53,446 nt of DNA from MGBC131033 sp910585655 (lineage in GTDB: Bacteria; Bacillota; Clostridia; Lachnospirales; Lachnospiraceae): assembly GCA_949502025.1 (NCBI GenBank), contig CATBCG010000054.1, positions 1 through 53,446 on the forward strand, in the 5' to 3' direction. The notes below the pieces were generated by a model that did not search any database, was not told where the DNA came from, and was given only the letters and a program-made list of their open reading frames with translations. Numbering within the stretch: the first letter of the stretch is position 1; each line of letters begins with the position of its first letter. A program made the translations under genes and the position numbers. This document shows positions 42,221-50,732 of the stretch, one piece after another.

Positions 42221-43327
42221 TCATTCGGGTCTCTTTTTTCTTAACATATTCTCCAGGCAAGTAAACAATCGTTCCATTTCCTCGTCTGTCCCAATGGTAA
42301 TCCGCAGATAATTGCAAATCCGTTCCGCGCTAAAATGACGTACGATAATATCCTCTTTCCGTAGCTGCGAGAGCAGATATTCCGCTCTTTCCTCCGGATG
42401 GGTAACAAAAAGGAAATTCGTCTGGGAATCCGTACAGGAAAATCCCAGTTCTTCTAACCGCCTCCGGCTGCGCTCCCTTGTCGCGGTCACTTTGGCGACG
42501 GTTTTCTTAAAATACTCCTCTGCCCGCAGAGAAACGGCACCTAAAAGCTGAGCCGGCAGATTCATCGTATAGGAGTTCCAGGAAAACTTCACCGCGTTTA
42601 GAGCGGCGATCAGTTCCGGCTGCCCGACTGCATAGCCGATTCTCATGCCCGCCATAGAGCGGGATTTGGAAAAGGTCTGTACGACCAGTAAATTTTCGTA
42701 TTTTTGTGTCAGAGGAATCGCAGACGCTTCCTCTCCCGCTGTCGTTACAAAATCCACATAAGCTTCATCTACAATCACAATAGAATCCGGGTTTTGACTG
42801 ACAATTCTTTCAATAAAAGAAAGCGGCTCATAAATTCCGGTCGGCGCATTGGGATTTGCCAGTACAATTCCACCGTTTTCTGCTCCATTCCCCGGCAGAT
42901 AATCCTCTGCCCGAATCCGAAACGCTTTGTCCACCGGCTGCTTCTGGTAAGGAATCCGATACAGCTCTGCCCAGACCTCATAAAACGAGTACGTAATATC
43001 CGGAAACAGCACCGGCTTCCTCCCGGCAAAAAAGGTCTGAAACGCCGCTGCCAGAACGTCGTCCGAACCTACTCCTATAAAAAAACACTCCCGCGGCAAA
43101 GCAAACCGCTCTGCTAACGCCTCTACAATCGGCTCCGCCTCCGTATTCGGATACAAGCGAAATGCTTCTGTATCTATCCCCTTTAAGCATTCGGCTACCT
43201 CTGGCGCCGGAGGATATGGGTTTTCATTCGTGTTTAATTTGATCATCCGCCCCTGCCCGACCTGTTTTGGCTGCTCCCCCGGCACATACGGCGTCACTTT
43301 TCTGATATGTTCTCTCCAACCTGACAT
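42221..43327 (-). CDS. hisC: Histidinol-phosphate aminotransferase
   Basis: A 368-aa PLP-dependent aminotransferase of histidine synthesis that can also act on aromatic amino acids. It has KLNTNENPYPPAPEV, GSDDVL, LANPNAPTGIYEP and IVDEAYVDF. The PLP lysine lies in VVQTFSKSRSMAGMRIGYA. The C-terminus has FLFVTHPEERAEYLLSQLRKEDIIVRHF and YLRITIGTDEEMERLF. The ATG at 43327 follows GGGGGAAATC. No other his genes are nearby, so it may be an orphan paralogue with broader substrates. Confidence 0.9.
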   Translation of the reverse strand: MSGWREHIRKVTPYVPGEQPKQVGQGRMIKLNTNENPYPPAPEVAECLKGIDTEAFRLYPNTEAEPIVEALAERFALPRECFFIGVGSDDVLAAAFQTFFAGRKPVLFPDITYSFYEVWAELYRIPYQKQPVDKAFRIRAEDYLPGNGAENGGIVLANPNAPTGIYEPLSFIERIVSQNPDSIVIVDEAYVDFVTTAGEEASAIPLTQKYENLLVVQTFSKSRSMAGMRIGYAVGQPELIAALNAVKFSWNSYTMNLPAQLLGAVSLRAEEYFKKTVAKVTATRERSRRRLEELGFSCTDSQTNFLFVTHPEERAEYLLSQLRKEDIIVRHFSAERICNYLRITIGTDEEMERLFTCLENMLRKKRPE

Positions 43328-43426
43328 CGTTTGATTTCCCCCTTTTTTATGAAAAGAGTATAGCATGTTTTCCTTTCCAGGTCTACCGGTTATTTAACAG
43401 AACGTCAGTTTTTCCTTTGCTGCCGC

Positions 43427-43455
43427 TTGACACCTGACCTCCCATGTCCTACAAT
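43427..43455 (+). promoter_or_regulatory. Predicted sigma-A promoter for the Cys-rich gene
   Basis: TTGACA (43427-43432) and TACAAT (43450-43455) have a 17-base spacer, about 48 bases before the start codon. Confidence 0.7.
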
Positions 43456-43502
43456 ATCCCTAGTTGCAACTGTATCAAACAAACTGCGAAAGGAGTAGCT
43501 CT

Positions 43503-44144
43503 ATGAACGAAATCTATTTTCCAAGCTGTAACTTTTCTGCTGCCAGCCCGGAAGCTGCCAAAAAAATCCGCGCTTTTTTAGCAGAACGGATGCCGGTCGC
43601 CGGATGCTGTCGGGTAGAAAAGGAAGCCTATGTTGCCGGCGCAAAGGCGATCTACTTCTGTCAGGCATGCCGCGAAACGATAGAAGCCAAAATGGGAACA
43701 GAAATGGAAACCGAGAACCTGATCGTCTATCTGGATCAGGACAGTACCTTTTCCTGGCCGGATTACAGCGGCTTTACTGCAACCATCCAAGACTGCTGGC
43801 GCGATCGGACACACCCGGAAATTTTTGACGCAGTACGCAGCGTCCTACATAAAATGCACGTAACGGTCATTGAAATGGAAGAAAACCGGGAAAATTCCGT
43901 ATTTTGCGGAAACCTGCATTTTGAACCGCGCAAGCCGGAGCATATCGAACTGCTCGCCCGCTATCCGGATACGCCCCTGTTTCAGCTACCGGAAGACGTT
44001 CAGGCGACACTGATGTCTGATCAAGTGGAAAAACTCCCTTGCGAATGGGCAGTTTGTTACTGCAACCGTTGTGTAAAAGGAATCACCATGGGAGGCGGGA
44101 AGGCGGTTCATCTGCTGGAACTGGCAATTGGAACCATAGCCTAA
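43503..44144 (+). CDS. Cys-rich protein of unknown function
   Basis: A 213-aa cytoplasmic protein with at least nine cysteines, in FPSCNFSAASP, AGCCRVEKEAY, FCQACRET, QDCWRD, VFCGN and VCYCNRCVKG. The pattern is loosely reminiscent of CCG-type iron-sulfur proteins such as heterodisulfide-reductase or GlpC subunits, but no full motif repeats, so a metal or Fe-S site is only an inference. AAAGGAG lies 8 bases before the ATG at 43503. It is followed 43 bases later by the ThuA-domain gene and probably shares its transcript. Confidence 0.75.
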   Translation: MNEIYFPSCNFSAASPEAAKKIRAFLAERMPVAGCCRVEKEAYVAGAKAIYFCQACRETIEAKMGTEMETENLIVYLDQDSTFSWPDYSGFTATIQDCWRDRTHPEIFDAVRSVLHKMHVTVIEMEENRENSVFCGNLHFEPRKPEHIELLARYPDTPLFQLPEDVQATLMSDQVEKLPCEWAVCYCNRCVKGITMGGGKAVHLLELAIGTIA

Positions 44145-44187
44145 GGAAATAAGAATTATGCCGCCATACAGAAAGGAAGGATGTTAC

Positions 44188-44982
44188 ATGATACGAGTTA
44201 CCATCTGGAACGAACATATCCAGGAAGCCGGCGACTACAAGTTTTTGGGTGTTCCGGAAGACAAAACAGAAGTCATCGCCTGGCTGACCGAAGGCGCAAA
44301 GGAAATCGCCAAAGTCCATCCAAACGGAATGAACGAAACGTTAGCCGCTCATTTAAGACAGTTTGAGGATCTGGAAATCCGTACGGTTACGTTAGATATG
44401 CCGGACTGCGGACTGCCGGACGAGGTGTTAGACAACACCGACGTGTTGATCTGGTGGGCGCATATTGCCCATCATATGGTGCCGGACGAACTGGCTGAAA
44501 AAATCCACCAGAGAGTATTGAAGGGAATGGGCTTTATTGCCCTGCACTCCGCTCATCCAAGTAAGCCGCTTCAGCGTATTCTCGGCACTTCCGGTTCCCT
44601 GCAATGGAGAGAGGGAGATTTCTGCCGGGTATGGTGTACCTGCCCTACTCATCCGATTGCCGAAGGTATTCCGCTTTCGTTTGAGCTGCCGGAAGAGGAA
44701 ATGTACGGAGAATTTTTCGATATTCCAAAGCCGGATGATCTGGTCTTTACCAGTTGGTTCCGCGGCGGCGAAGTATTTCGTTCCGGCTGTACCTGGACAA
44801 GAGGCTACGGACGGGTGTTCTATTTCCAGCCAGGGCATGAAACCAATGCCTCCTATCACAATGAATACGTTCTTCGTATCATTCAAAACGCCGTTTATTG
44901 GTGCGCTCCGGTATTAAGAAGAGAGACGCTGGACTGCCCGCATGCCAAAGTTTCTCCGGAAAGCAAATATCATAAAGAATAA
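44188..44982 (+). CDS. ThuA-domain protein (class I glutamine-amidotransferase-like fold)
   Basis: A 264-aa protein of the ThuA family, originally linked to trehalose utilization. Motifs seen are VTIWNEHIQEAGD at the start, DVLIWWAHIAHHMVPDELAEKI, GMGFIALHSAHPSKPLQRILG, WREGDFCRVWCTCPTHPIAEGIPLSFELPEEEMYGE and the C-terminal GRVFYFQPGHETNASYHNEYVLRIIQNAVYW. The family probably acts on sugars or sugar derivatives, but the reaction is not established. GGAAGG lies upstream of the ATG at 44188. Confidence 0.88.
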   Translation: MIRVTIWNEHIQEAGDYKFLGVPEDKTEVIAWLTEGAKEIAKVHPNGMNETLAAHLRQFEDLEIRTVTLDMPDCGLPDEVLDNTDVLIWWAHIAHHMVPDELAEKIHQRVLKGMGFIALHSAHPSKPLQRILGTSGSLQWREGDFCRVWCTCPTHPIAEGIPLSFELPEEEMYGEFFDIPKPDDLVFTSWFRGGEVFRSGCTWTRGYGRVFYFQPGHETNASYHNEYVLRIIQNAVYWCAPVLRRETLDCPHAKVSPESKYHKE

Positions 44983-45010
44983 GATATTTTACAATTTTTT
45001 ACTGAATTTT

Positions 45011-45039
45011 GAATGAACCTGCGCCCTTCTGTCCATACT
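45011..45039 (+). promoter_or_regulatory. Sigma-G-like forespore promoter
   Basis: GAATGA (45011-45016) and CATACT (45034-45039) are spaced by 17 bases. This resembles the sigma-G/sigma-F consensus (a GNATR-type -35 box with a CATA-type -10 box) and lies upstream of a spore-protein gene, the class of gene expected to use it. A GGTCAAAAA...TTTTTGACC hairpin lies in the leader. Confidence 0.6.
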
Positions 45040-45174
45040 GATGATAGAAAGCGATGATAACGCTTCTTGTATGGCGGAAGGGCTTCTGGTCAAAAAGCCT
45101 CGGCATTGGTTTTTTGACCGATTCCTTCCCAACAACAATCAAAAGGAATCGTATCAGGAAAGGAATCAAAACAT

Positions 45175-45387
45175 ATGCCGAAAAAGAAAAAACCGATTGT
45201 TCTTTCAGAAATCAAAGAAGAAGAAAAACTAAAATATGAAATTGCCGAAGAATTGGGGCTTTTGGATCGGGTTTTAAGCGACGGCTGGAGTTCCCTCTCC
45301 GCCCGTGAAACCGGACGGATCGGAGGAATGCTGCGCCAGAGAAACCAAAAGCAACGAAACCTAGACTCCCCAGAAGTCAAAATGTAG
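45175..45387 (+). CDS. Small acid-soluble spore protein, alpha/beta type
   Basis: A 70-aa DNA-binding spore protein that coats and protects spore DNA. The family core is LKYEIAEELGLLDRVLSDGWSSLSARETGRIGGMLRQR. It includes the EIA protease-cleavage region, the GW pair and the RIGG motif of the second helix. A Lys-rich start (MPKKKKP) precedes it. GGAAAGGA lies upstream. Its last 27 bases overlap the end of the convergent ROK regulator gene. This marks the organism as a spore former. Confidence 0.9.
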   Translation: MPKKKKPIVLSEIKEEEKLKYEIAEELGLLDRVLSDGWSSLSARETGRIGGMLRQRNQKQRNLDSPEVKM

Positions 45388-46518
45388 ACGGCTGACAGCT
45401 AAAAAGTTTTTTACAACAATACAGATGCCGCCCAGTAAAATGGACGCGTCCTGAAGACCGGAGGGAACGATTTTCACATAGTGGTTGACCTTACTGGTCA
45501 AAGATTGTTCAATCCGCTTGATTAACCCTGGTGAATTGATCACAAACAGGCTGTTGATAATCACCACGTCCGGATTAAAGCTGTTTAATACATTATTGAC
45601 GCAGACCGACATATAACGGACAAAGGAATCTAAAATTTCCTCTGCGTCTTTGTCTTTCCTCCGGTAATATTCAAAAAACTCATCCATACCGACGGATGCT
45701 ACCTGCTTCCGTCTGGCAAACTCCCGCAGCAAAGCGCGTTCCGAAACGTATTGCTCCAGACAGCCTTTGTTCCCACAAGGACAGGGACGCCCGTCCACTT
45801 CTACGATCGTATGCCCGATTTCCCCGGCAGTTCCATTGTATCCGGTAAATAACTCATGATGGATTAGCACCCCCATCCCAATCCCGGAATGAACGCTGAT
45901 ATTTGCCAATACCGGATAATCATAGACAAATGACTCTTCTCCCAGCACCGATAAATTCGCCTCATTTTCCAACAAAACCGGAACGTCAAACTCCTTTTCC
46001 AACCGCTCTGCCAAATCCAGATCCGCAATCTGATAATAGGGAGCAAAGGTGACGATATTATCCTTGACTGCCCCATGGATTCCCAAAGCAATCCCTACCA
46101 GACCATAGCGGGTAGCCGGCTCGGAATCCATCAGTTGCCCAATCAAATGTTTGATTTCTTCCAGTAATTTCTCCGGCTCCGGCGGCGTCTGGTGCTGAAG
46201 CAGACAGGCACGCCGCCCGCTCAGATTGGTGCGGATCGCACTTAACGTTTCCACTCCTACATCGACGCAAATCGCATAACCCGCATCCTCGCAATATTGC
46301 AGTAAAATCGGCTTCCGTCCATAAGAAGTATCGTCGCTGCCAATCTCCCAGACCAGTCCCCGATCCAAAAGCGTCTGCACAATCGCCGAAACTGTCGCTT
46401 TCGTCAGCCCAAGCTCCTTCGCAATGCTCGCCCGTGAAATCGGTTCCTGGCGGATAATCGTTTCCAGAACCAGCGTACTGTTAATATCCCGTATCAATTC
46501 TTTACTGCCCGTTACCAT
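45361..46518 (-). CDS. ROK-family transcriptional repressor (XylR/NagC type)
   Basis: A 385-aa sugar-responsive repressor. The N-terminal helix-turn-helix is ISRASIAKELGLTKATVSAIVQTLLDRGLVWEIG (about 24-57). The ROK sugar-binding domain has IALGIHGAV, ENEANLSVLGEE, GIGMGVLIHHELFTGYNGTAGEIGH and the zinc motif CPCGNKGCLEQY. It lies 31 bases downstream of xylB on the same strand, and a palindrome suited to this family sits in the xylB promoter. It is therefore probably the xylose-type repressor of the locus, though another pentose is possible. GGAGGGCGG precedes the ATG. Confidence 0.9.
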   Translation of the reverse strand: MVTGSKELIRDINSTLVLETIIRQEPISRASIAKELGLTKATVSAIVQTLLDRGLVWEIGSDDTSYGRKPILLQYCEDAGYAICVDVGVETLSAIRTNLSGRRACLLQHQTPPEPEKLLEEIKHLIGQLMDSEPATRYGLVGIALGIHGAVKDNIVTFAPYYQIADLDLAERLEKEFDVPVLLENEANLSVLGEESFVYDYPVLANISVHSGIGMGVLIHHELFTGYNGTAGEIGHTIVEVDGRPCPCGNKGCLEQYVSERALLREFARRKQVASVGMDEFFEYYRRKDKDAEEILDSFVRYMSVCVNNVLNSFNPDVVIINSLFVINSPGLIKRIEQSLTSKVNHYVKIVPSGLQDASILLGGICIVVKNFLAVSRLHFDFWGV

Positions 46519-46549
46519 TATCCGCCCTCCTTCCTGTTTGCTTACTTCC

Positions 46550-48019
46550 CTAAATCCCCTTTAACGCCGGATACAGCCTGCGGAATATCTGGTATTTTTC
46601 TTCATACCGCGCCGCTAGCTCTGGATCTGGGGCAAGCGTCTCCTTCACCCGTACAATCTGCTCTGCTGCCTCCGCCACATCCCGGAATACGCCGCAGCCG
46701 ACCGCCGCCAGCATCGCGCCGCCCATCGCCGGACCTTCCTCAATCTCCGGAGTTTCTACCGTCAGATTCAACACATTCGCCACAATTGTCCTCCACAGCT
46801 CGCTCTTTGCTCCTCCGCCGCAGATTCGTGTCTTTTCCATTTGGATCCCCTGCGCCTTTGCCACTTCGTAGGAATCCCGCAGAGCAAACGCTACCCCTTC
46901 CATCACCGCCTGGGTCATCTGCTCTCTGGTCGTATCCATCCGCATCCCGATAAACGCGCCTCTGGCAGACGGATCGTTATGCGGCGAACGCTCTCCCATC
47001 AGATAAGGCAGGAAAAAAACGTCGTTGCTTCCTAACCGTTCTTCCTTCTGTTCAAAAACCTCCTGCTGTTCCCCGGCATAGTCCTTTGTCTTTAAAATAT
47101 CGTCCATCCACCATTTGTTACAGGAGGCGGCGCTTAACATACAGCCCATCAGATGCCACGTACCGTCCGCATGGGCAAAGGCATGAAGCGCGTTTTGCGG
47201 ATCGACATGAAAGCCCTCACTGGAAATAAAAATCGTCCCACTCGTTCCCAAGGAAATGTTGCAGGCGCCCTCTCCGACTGTCCCGGTGCCGACCGCTGCC
47301 GCCGCATTGTCTCCGGCTCCGGCAATGATTCGTACCTCCGGGGAAAAGCCAAGTTCTTCCGCCAGCTCCGGCTTTAATGTACCGATCACCTCATAACTTT
47401 CGTATACCGTCGCCAACTGCCGCTCCTCTATACCGCAGATCGCTAACATTTCCTTTGACCAGCCGCGATGCTCCACATCAAAAAGCAGCATTCCGGAAGC
47501 ATCCGAAACATCCGTCGCATGCACGCCGCTTAACCGATATGCCAGATAATCCTTCGGCAGCATAATCCTTCGGATACGTCCAAATAATTCCGGCTCCTGC
47601 TCCTTCATCCACAACAGTTTCGGCGCCGTAAAGCCCGCAAAAGCGATATTTGCCGTATAGCCCGAAAGCGTTTCCTTTCCAATCACGGTATTCAGATAAT
47701 CCGTTTCTTTCCCGGTACGCCCGTCGTTCCACAAAATCGCCGGACGCAGCACCCGATCCTCCTCATCTAATACTACCAGCCCGTGCATCTGCCCGCCAAA
47801 GCTAATCCCTGCTACCTGGCTTTTCTCTACTCCTTCTGTCAATTCCGAAAGCCCTGCCATTGTCTGACAAAACCAGTCCTCCGGGTTTTGTTCCGACCAG
47901 CCCGGATGTGGAAAATACAATGGATATTCCTTTGAAACAATCCGGCAAATCTGTCCTTTTTCATCCATCATCAGCAGCTTGACCGCCGATGTCCCCAAAT
48001 CGATCCCAATATAATACAT
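46550..48019 (-). CDS. xylB: Xylulokinase
   Basis: A 489-aa FGGY-family kinase that phosphorylates D-xylulose for the pentose phosphate pathway. It has YIGIDLGTSAVKLLMMD (phosphate-1), GISFGGQMHGLVVLDE, LWNDGRT with the catalytic Asp, MLPKDYLAYRLSG, SLGTSGTIFIS and MGERSPHNDPSARGAFIGM. ICGGGAKSELWRTIVANVLNL is the FGGY C-terminal signature. The ATG at 48019 follows AGGAGG at 6-7 bases. It has its own promoter and operator. Xylose isomerase is not in the window, so that step must be encoded elsewhere. Confidence 0.93.
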   Translation of the reverse strand: MYYIGIDLGTSAVKLLMMDEKGQICRIVSKEYPLYFPHPGWSEQNPEDWFCQTMAGLSELTEGVEKSQVAGISFGGQMHGLVVLDEEDRVLRPAILWNDGRTGKETDYLNTVIGKETLSGYTANIAFAGFTAPKLLWMKEQEPELFGRIRRIMLPKDYLAYRLSGVHATDVSDASGMLLFDVEHRGWSKEMLAICGIEERQLATVYESYEVIGTLKPELAEELGFSPEVRIIAGAGDNAAAAVGTGTVGEGACNISLGTSGTIFISSEGFHVDPQNALHAFAHADGTWHLMGCMLSAASCNKWWMDDILKTKDYAGEQQEVFEQKEERLGSNDVFFLPYLMGERSPHNDPSARGAFIGMRMDTTREQMTQAVMEGVAFALRDSYEVAKAQGIQMEKTRICGGGAKSELWRTIVANVLNLTVETPEIEEGPAMGGAMLAAVGCGVFRDVAEAAEQIVRVKETLAPDPELAARYEEKYQIFRRLYPALKGI

Positions 48020-48036
48020 GCCTGGCCTCCTATATA

Positions 48037-48051
48037 GTTTATTTACTAAAC
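48037..48051. promoter_or_regulatory. Putative ROK-repressor operator upstream of xylB
   Basis: GTTTATTTACTAAAC is an inverted repeat (GTTTA, five bases, TAAAC) placed just downstream of the xylB -10 box, where bound repressor would block transcription. ROK/XylR operators are AT-rich palindromes of this kind. Assignment to the neighbouring regulator is inferred. Confidence 0.6.
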
Positions 48052-48052
48052 A

Positions 48053-48081
48053 ATTATAAAACATAAGGGAGAGAATTGCAA
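48053..48081 (-). promoter_or_regulatory. xylB promoter
   Basis: On the minus strand, TTGCAA (48076-48081) and a perfect TATAAT (48053-48058) have a 17-base spacer, squeezed between the DUF2804 stop codon and xylB. Confidence 0.75.
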
Positions 48082-48093
48082 GACCAAGTTTTT

Positions 48094-49116
48094 CTACCAG
48101 TTGTTTCTTGCATGCTCACAAAATGCCAGCATATTGGTTACTTCAATCACCTTTCCGTCCGGGAGAACTGCCTTTCCGCTGAATTTTCCGTGTACCTGAT
48201 GGCAGCAGTTATCGACAAACAGCACTTTTGTCTCCGTATAATGGTCATGTACCGGCTCCATTGTCAAATCGAACTGCCCGTCCTGCGTGTAGAAACGCCA
48301 TGGCGCCATATAATCATCCGGGTTCCTGTCTACCTGCAGGCTTCCCAGCTTATACGCTTTTCCTTCCCAGAAAAACATATTTTCCGTGGCACGGCTGGTA
48401 TCGCCAAAGCCCCAGCCAATGTTAAAGCCAAACCTGCCTCCTGCCTGATAATCTGCGCCGCACCCCCAGAACCATTCCTGAGAAAACGGCCAGACTCCGC
48501 GTCCCCAGTCCATCAGTCCGGTCTGTCTTCCGTCCGCCTCCACCAGACGACTGCCAAAACAGACTGTCCCCTTTACACCGTAGTAATGCTCTTTGCAGTT
48601 TAGATAAAACTGTCCCTTTTTGGCAAACGGCGTAGCGATCACCATCTTTTCTTCTTCTGGGTTCCAAGGCAGATAGAGGTCAATTTCCACCGCTTCCTCG
48701 CCCTTTACCCGCAAGCGCAGACGCTTATGATCCCGCTTTGTCTCATAGCGCATCCGAAAGCCCTGCCCTCTCGCTTCAAGCACGCCCGGTTCCTCCGGAT
48801 TAGCCGAAAAATGCAGATCTTTTTTTAAAAACGGATACATTCGTTCAAAATCATAATGCTCTCCGTTTTCTAAGGAAAATAAATGCGCCGAAAGCTGCGT
48901 ACAATACGACACATGCCCTATCGTCATCTGCAGCACCCACTCTCCTAGCGGAAACTGGTAAAAATCCCATTCCTTTAAACGGAACGGCAAACCTGCCACC
49001 AGCGTCCTGTCATAATCATAGAGCATATGTCTGGCATACCCCGGATGTAGCAGCTCCCCCTTTTTCCCCAGTAGCGGAACTCTGGCTGTCATTTCTCGTT
49101 GCATTTGATTACCCAT
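48094..49116 (-). CDS. DUF2804 domain protein
   Basis: A 340-aa protein covering the full DUF2804 domain: REMTARVPLLGKKGELLHPGYARHM at the start, KEWDFYQFPLGEWVLQMTIGHVSY, LMDWGRGVWPFSQEWFWGCG, GFNIGWGFGD and FSGKAVLPDGKVIEV near the end. The fold is likely a lipocalin-like beta structure. The reaction is unknown. It has no signal peptide. GGGAGG precedes the ATG by 7 bases. It starts 4 bases after the MFS transporter stop, so the two form a transcription unit. Confidence 0.88.
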   Translation of the reverse strand: MGNQMQREMTARVPLLGKKGELLHPGYARHMLYDYDRTLVAGLPFRLKEWDFYQFPLGEWVLQMTIGHVSYCTQLSAHLFSLENGEHYDFERMYPFLKKDLHFSANPEEPGVLEARGQGFRMRYETKRDHKRLRLRVKGEEAVEIDLYLPWNPEEEKMVIATPFAKKGQFYLNCKEHYYGVKGTVCFGSRLVEADGRQTGLMDWGRGVWPFSQEWFWGCGADYQAGGRFGFNIGWGFGDTSRATENMFFWEGKAYKLGSLQVDRNPDDYMAPWRFYTQDGQFDLTMEPVHDHYTETKVLFVDNCCHQVHGKFSGKAVLPDGKVIEVTNMLAFCEHARNNW

Positions 49117-49120
49117 AAAG

Positions 49121-50470
49121 CTACCTCCCTATTCTTTTTTTGTAATACCTTGCTGCCAGCGCCAATGGTATAAAAGCAAACAATACCAATACTGCCGCCC
49201 AGGTATAAATAGACTCCGTAGGAATATTTTCTGTGATACCATATTCATTGACGACACTGCCCGCGCCGTTTTTAATAACCGCATTGCCCAAAAGCGTACC
49301 GATAAACATTGGAATCAGGGTAAAAAACAGAACACGTACTCCCTCAAACTGCCCGCGGTTTTCCTCTGGATAGAGCTGTTTGACCCACATCGTCAGAGAC
49401 TGTACGACCAGCACGTAGCCTGCTCCGGCAAAAAAAACACCCACAAACAGCGGCAGATTAGACAAAGAAAACACCTGCGCAGTATCGACCGTCTCCGGAC
49501 GAATCAAAGCAGAAATCACACACAATCCGATAAAATTGATCACAATCGCCGCCCCTGCTACAAGCGGCGTTTTCCCTTTGTTGATAAATCCTACCGCCGG
49601 AACCACCAGCGCGGAAGCCAGCAGCAGGCTGATTCCCTGAATCAGTCCCATACTGTCTGCCGAAAAACCAATCCGGTAAATCAGCCAGTTTCCCATATGC
49701 ACAAAATAAATATTAAACGGAATAAAGAAAAACATAGCTGTCAGACTCGCCAGAAACAGCTCCTTCTGCATAAGCAGCCCTTTCAAACGAAAAATTTCTA
49801 AAAGCTGTCCCCATAGACTCCCGGTCTGATGTGGTTTTAAATCCGATGCGTCTTTCAAAAAAAGCAGCGAAAAAACACCGGTTGCAATCACAAACAGACC
49901 CATGATCCAAAAAAGCCTCTGATAATTGTCATTGCCGCCGATTAACATCCCGCCCAGGATGGTTCCAAGAATCGTCCCGATAACCGGTAAAATCGCCAAT
50001 ACCGCCCCAATCTGCCCACGGTTGGCATCGGTCGTCATATCGTTGCTCCAGGCGCTGTAACCGGAATCATTTCCCATCGACCCAAAAAAGCTCATCACAT
50101 CATCTGCCAGAATCACCAGCACCGCCGTCCAAACGGAAACCTTGGCTCCCATCCCTACATTGCCTCCGTTTAAAAACTCCGTCAGTCCGAATAAAATGGT
50201 AAATGCACCCCAGGCAATATAGCCAATCGAAACAAAACGCCGCCTCGTCCCCAGTCTGTCCGAAAGCGTTCCGAACAGAAACGTCGAAAACGTCGTCACC
50301 AACGCGCTGCTAATGACCATCCATGTAACAATCGTCGAATCCTTGGCAATCTTGGCATAGACGAACGTATTAAACCACTGGTTTTCGATATTCCAGCAAA
50401 GCTGTCCTGCCAGACCAAGCCCCCACATCAGGAGCCAAAAACGCCCCTTCCCCATTTGTTTTGACATCAT
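49121..50470 (-). CDS. MFS sugar-type transporter
   Basis: A 449-aa integral membrane protein with about 12 hydrophobic helices, for example FWLLMWGLGLAGQLCWNIENQWFNTFVY, VISSALVTTFSTFLFGTL and AGYVLVVQSLTMWV. The major-facilitator loop signature is LSDRLGTRRRF, after the second helix. The charged motif ENQWFNTF in helix 1 resembles glycoside/pentoside permeases. With xylulokinase and a ROK repressor next door, a pentose or xyloside cargo is a reasonable inference. GGAGAGG precedes ATGATG, and either ATG could be the start. Confidence 0.85.
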   Translation of the reverse strand: MMSKQMGKGRFWLLMWGLGLAGQLCWNIENQWFNTFVYAKIAKDSTIVTWMVISSALVTTFSTFLFGTLSDRLGTRRRFVSIGYIAWGAFTILFGLTEFLNGGNVGMGAKVSVWTAVLVILADDVMSFFGSMGNDSGYSAWSNDMTTDANRGQIGAVLAILPVIGTILGTILGGMLIGGNDNYQRLFWIMGLFVIATGVFSLLFLKDASDLKPHQTGSLWGQLLEIFRLKGLLMQKELFLASLTAMFFFIPFNIYFVHMGNWLIYRIGFSADSMGLIQGISLLLASALVVPAVGFINKGKTPLVAGAAIVINFIGLCVISALIRPETVDTAQVFSLSNLPLFVGVFFAGAGYVLVVQSLTMWVKQLYPEENRGQFEGVRVLFFTLIPMFIGTLLGNAVIKNGAGSVVNEYGITENIPTESIYTWAAVLVLFAFIPLALAARYYKKRIGR

Positions 50471-50551
50471 ACCTCTCCTTTTCGTTTTTTCTTGTTATCA
50501 CCCCGTCCATTCTTCTAACGTCTCTTTGTCAAGTCCGTTCTATGTATGTTT

Positions 50552-50580
50552 ATTGTAGTCTTTTCCGATACGTCTGTCAA
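50552..50580 (-). promoter_or_regulatory. Predicted promoter of the MFS-DUF2804 unit
   Basis: On the minus strand, TTGACA (50575-50580) and TACAAT (50552-50557) have a 17-base spacer. The gap 50471-50732 holds this promoter, a repeat fragment and the tRNA terminator. Confidence 0.7.
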
Positions 50581-50641
50581 TTTATTTTCCGCTTCTTATT
50601 CCCGAAGAAGTTTCCTTTCCCGATTTATAGATACACGTAAA

Positions 50642-50682
50642 TAAGAATCCTGCCCGGAGAACGTTTCTATCACATAAAAAAA
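50642..50682. repeat. Dispersed hairpin repeat, short copy 3
   Basis: GAATCCTGCCCGGAG is followed by AACGTTTCTATCACATAAAAAAA, a degenerate and shorter form of the 39711-39751 element. It overlaps the T-run side of the tRNA terminator. Confidence 0.5.
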
Positions 50683-50717
50683 GACCTTTTGAAGCATGAT
50701 ACCTCAAAAAGTCTTTA
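50676..50717 (-). terminator. Terminator of the tRNA-Thr gene
   Basis: On the minus strand AAAGACTTTTTGAGG pairs imperfectly with CTTCAAAAGGTCTTT around a short loop, followed by TTTT. Confidence 0.85.
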
Positions 50718-50732
50718 TTTTTGGTAGTTTAA

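Noticed and set aside
45041..45232. Open frame of 63 residues upstream of and overlapping the spore-protein gene
   Set aside because: It starts just after the sigma-G-like -10 box, has no ribosome site and turns into poly-Lys from the SASP start in another frame.
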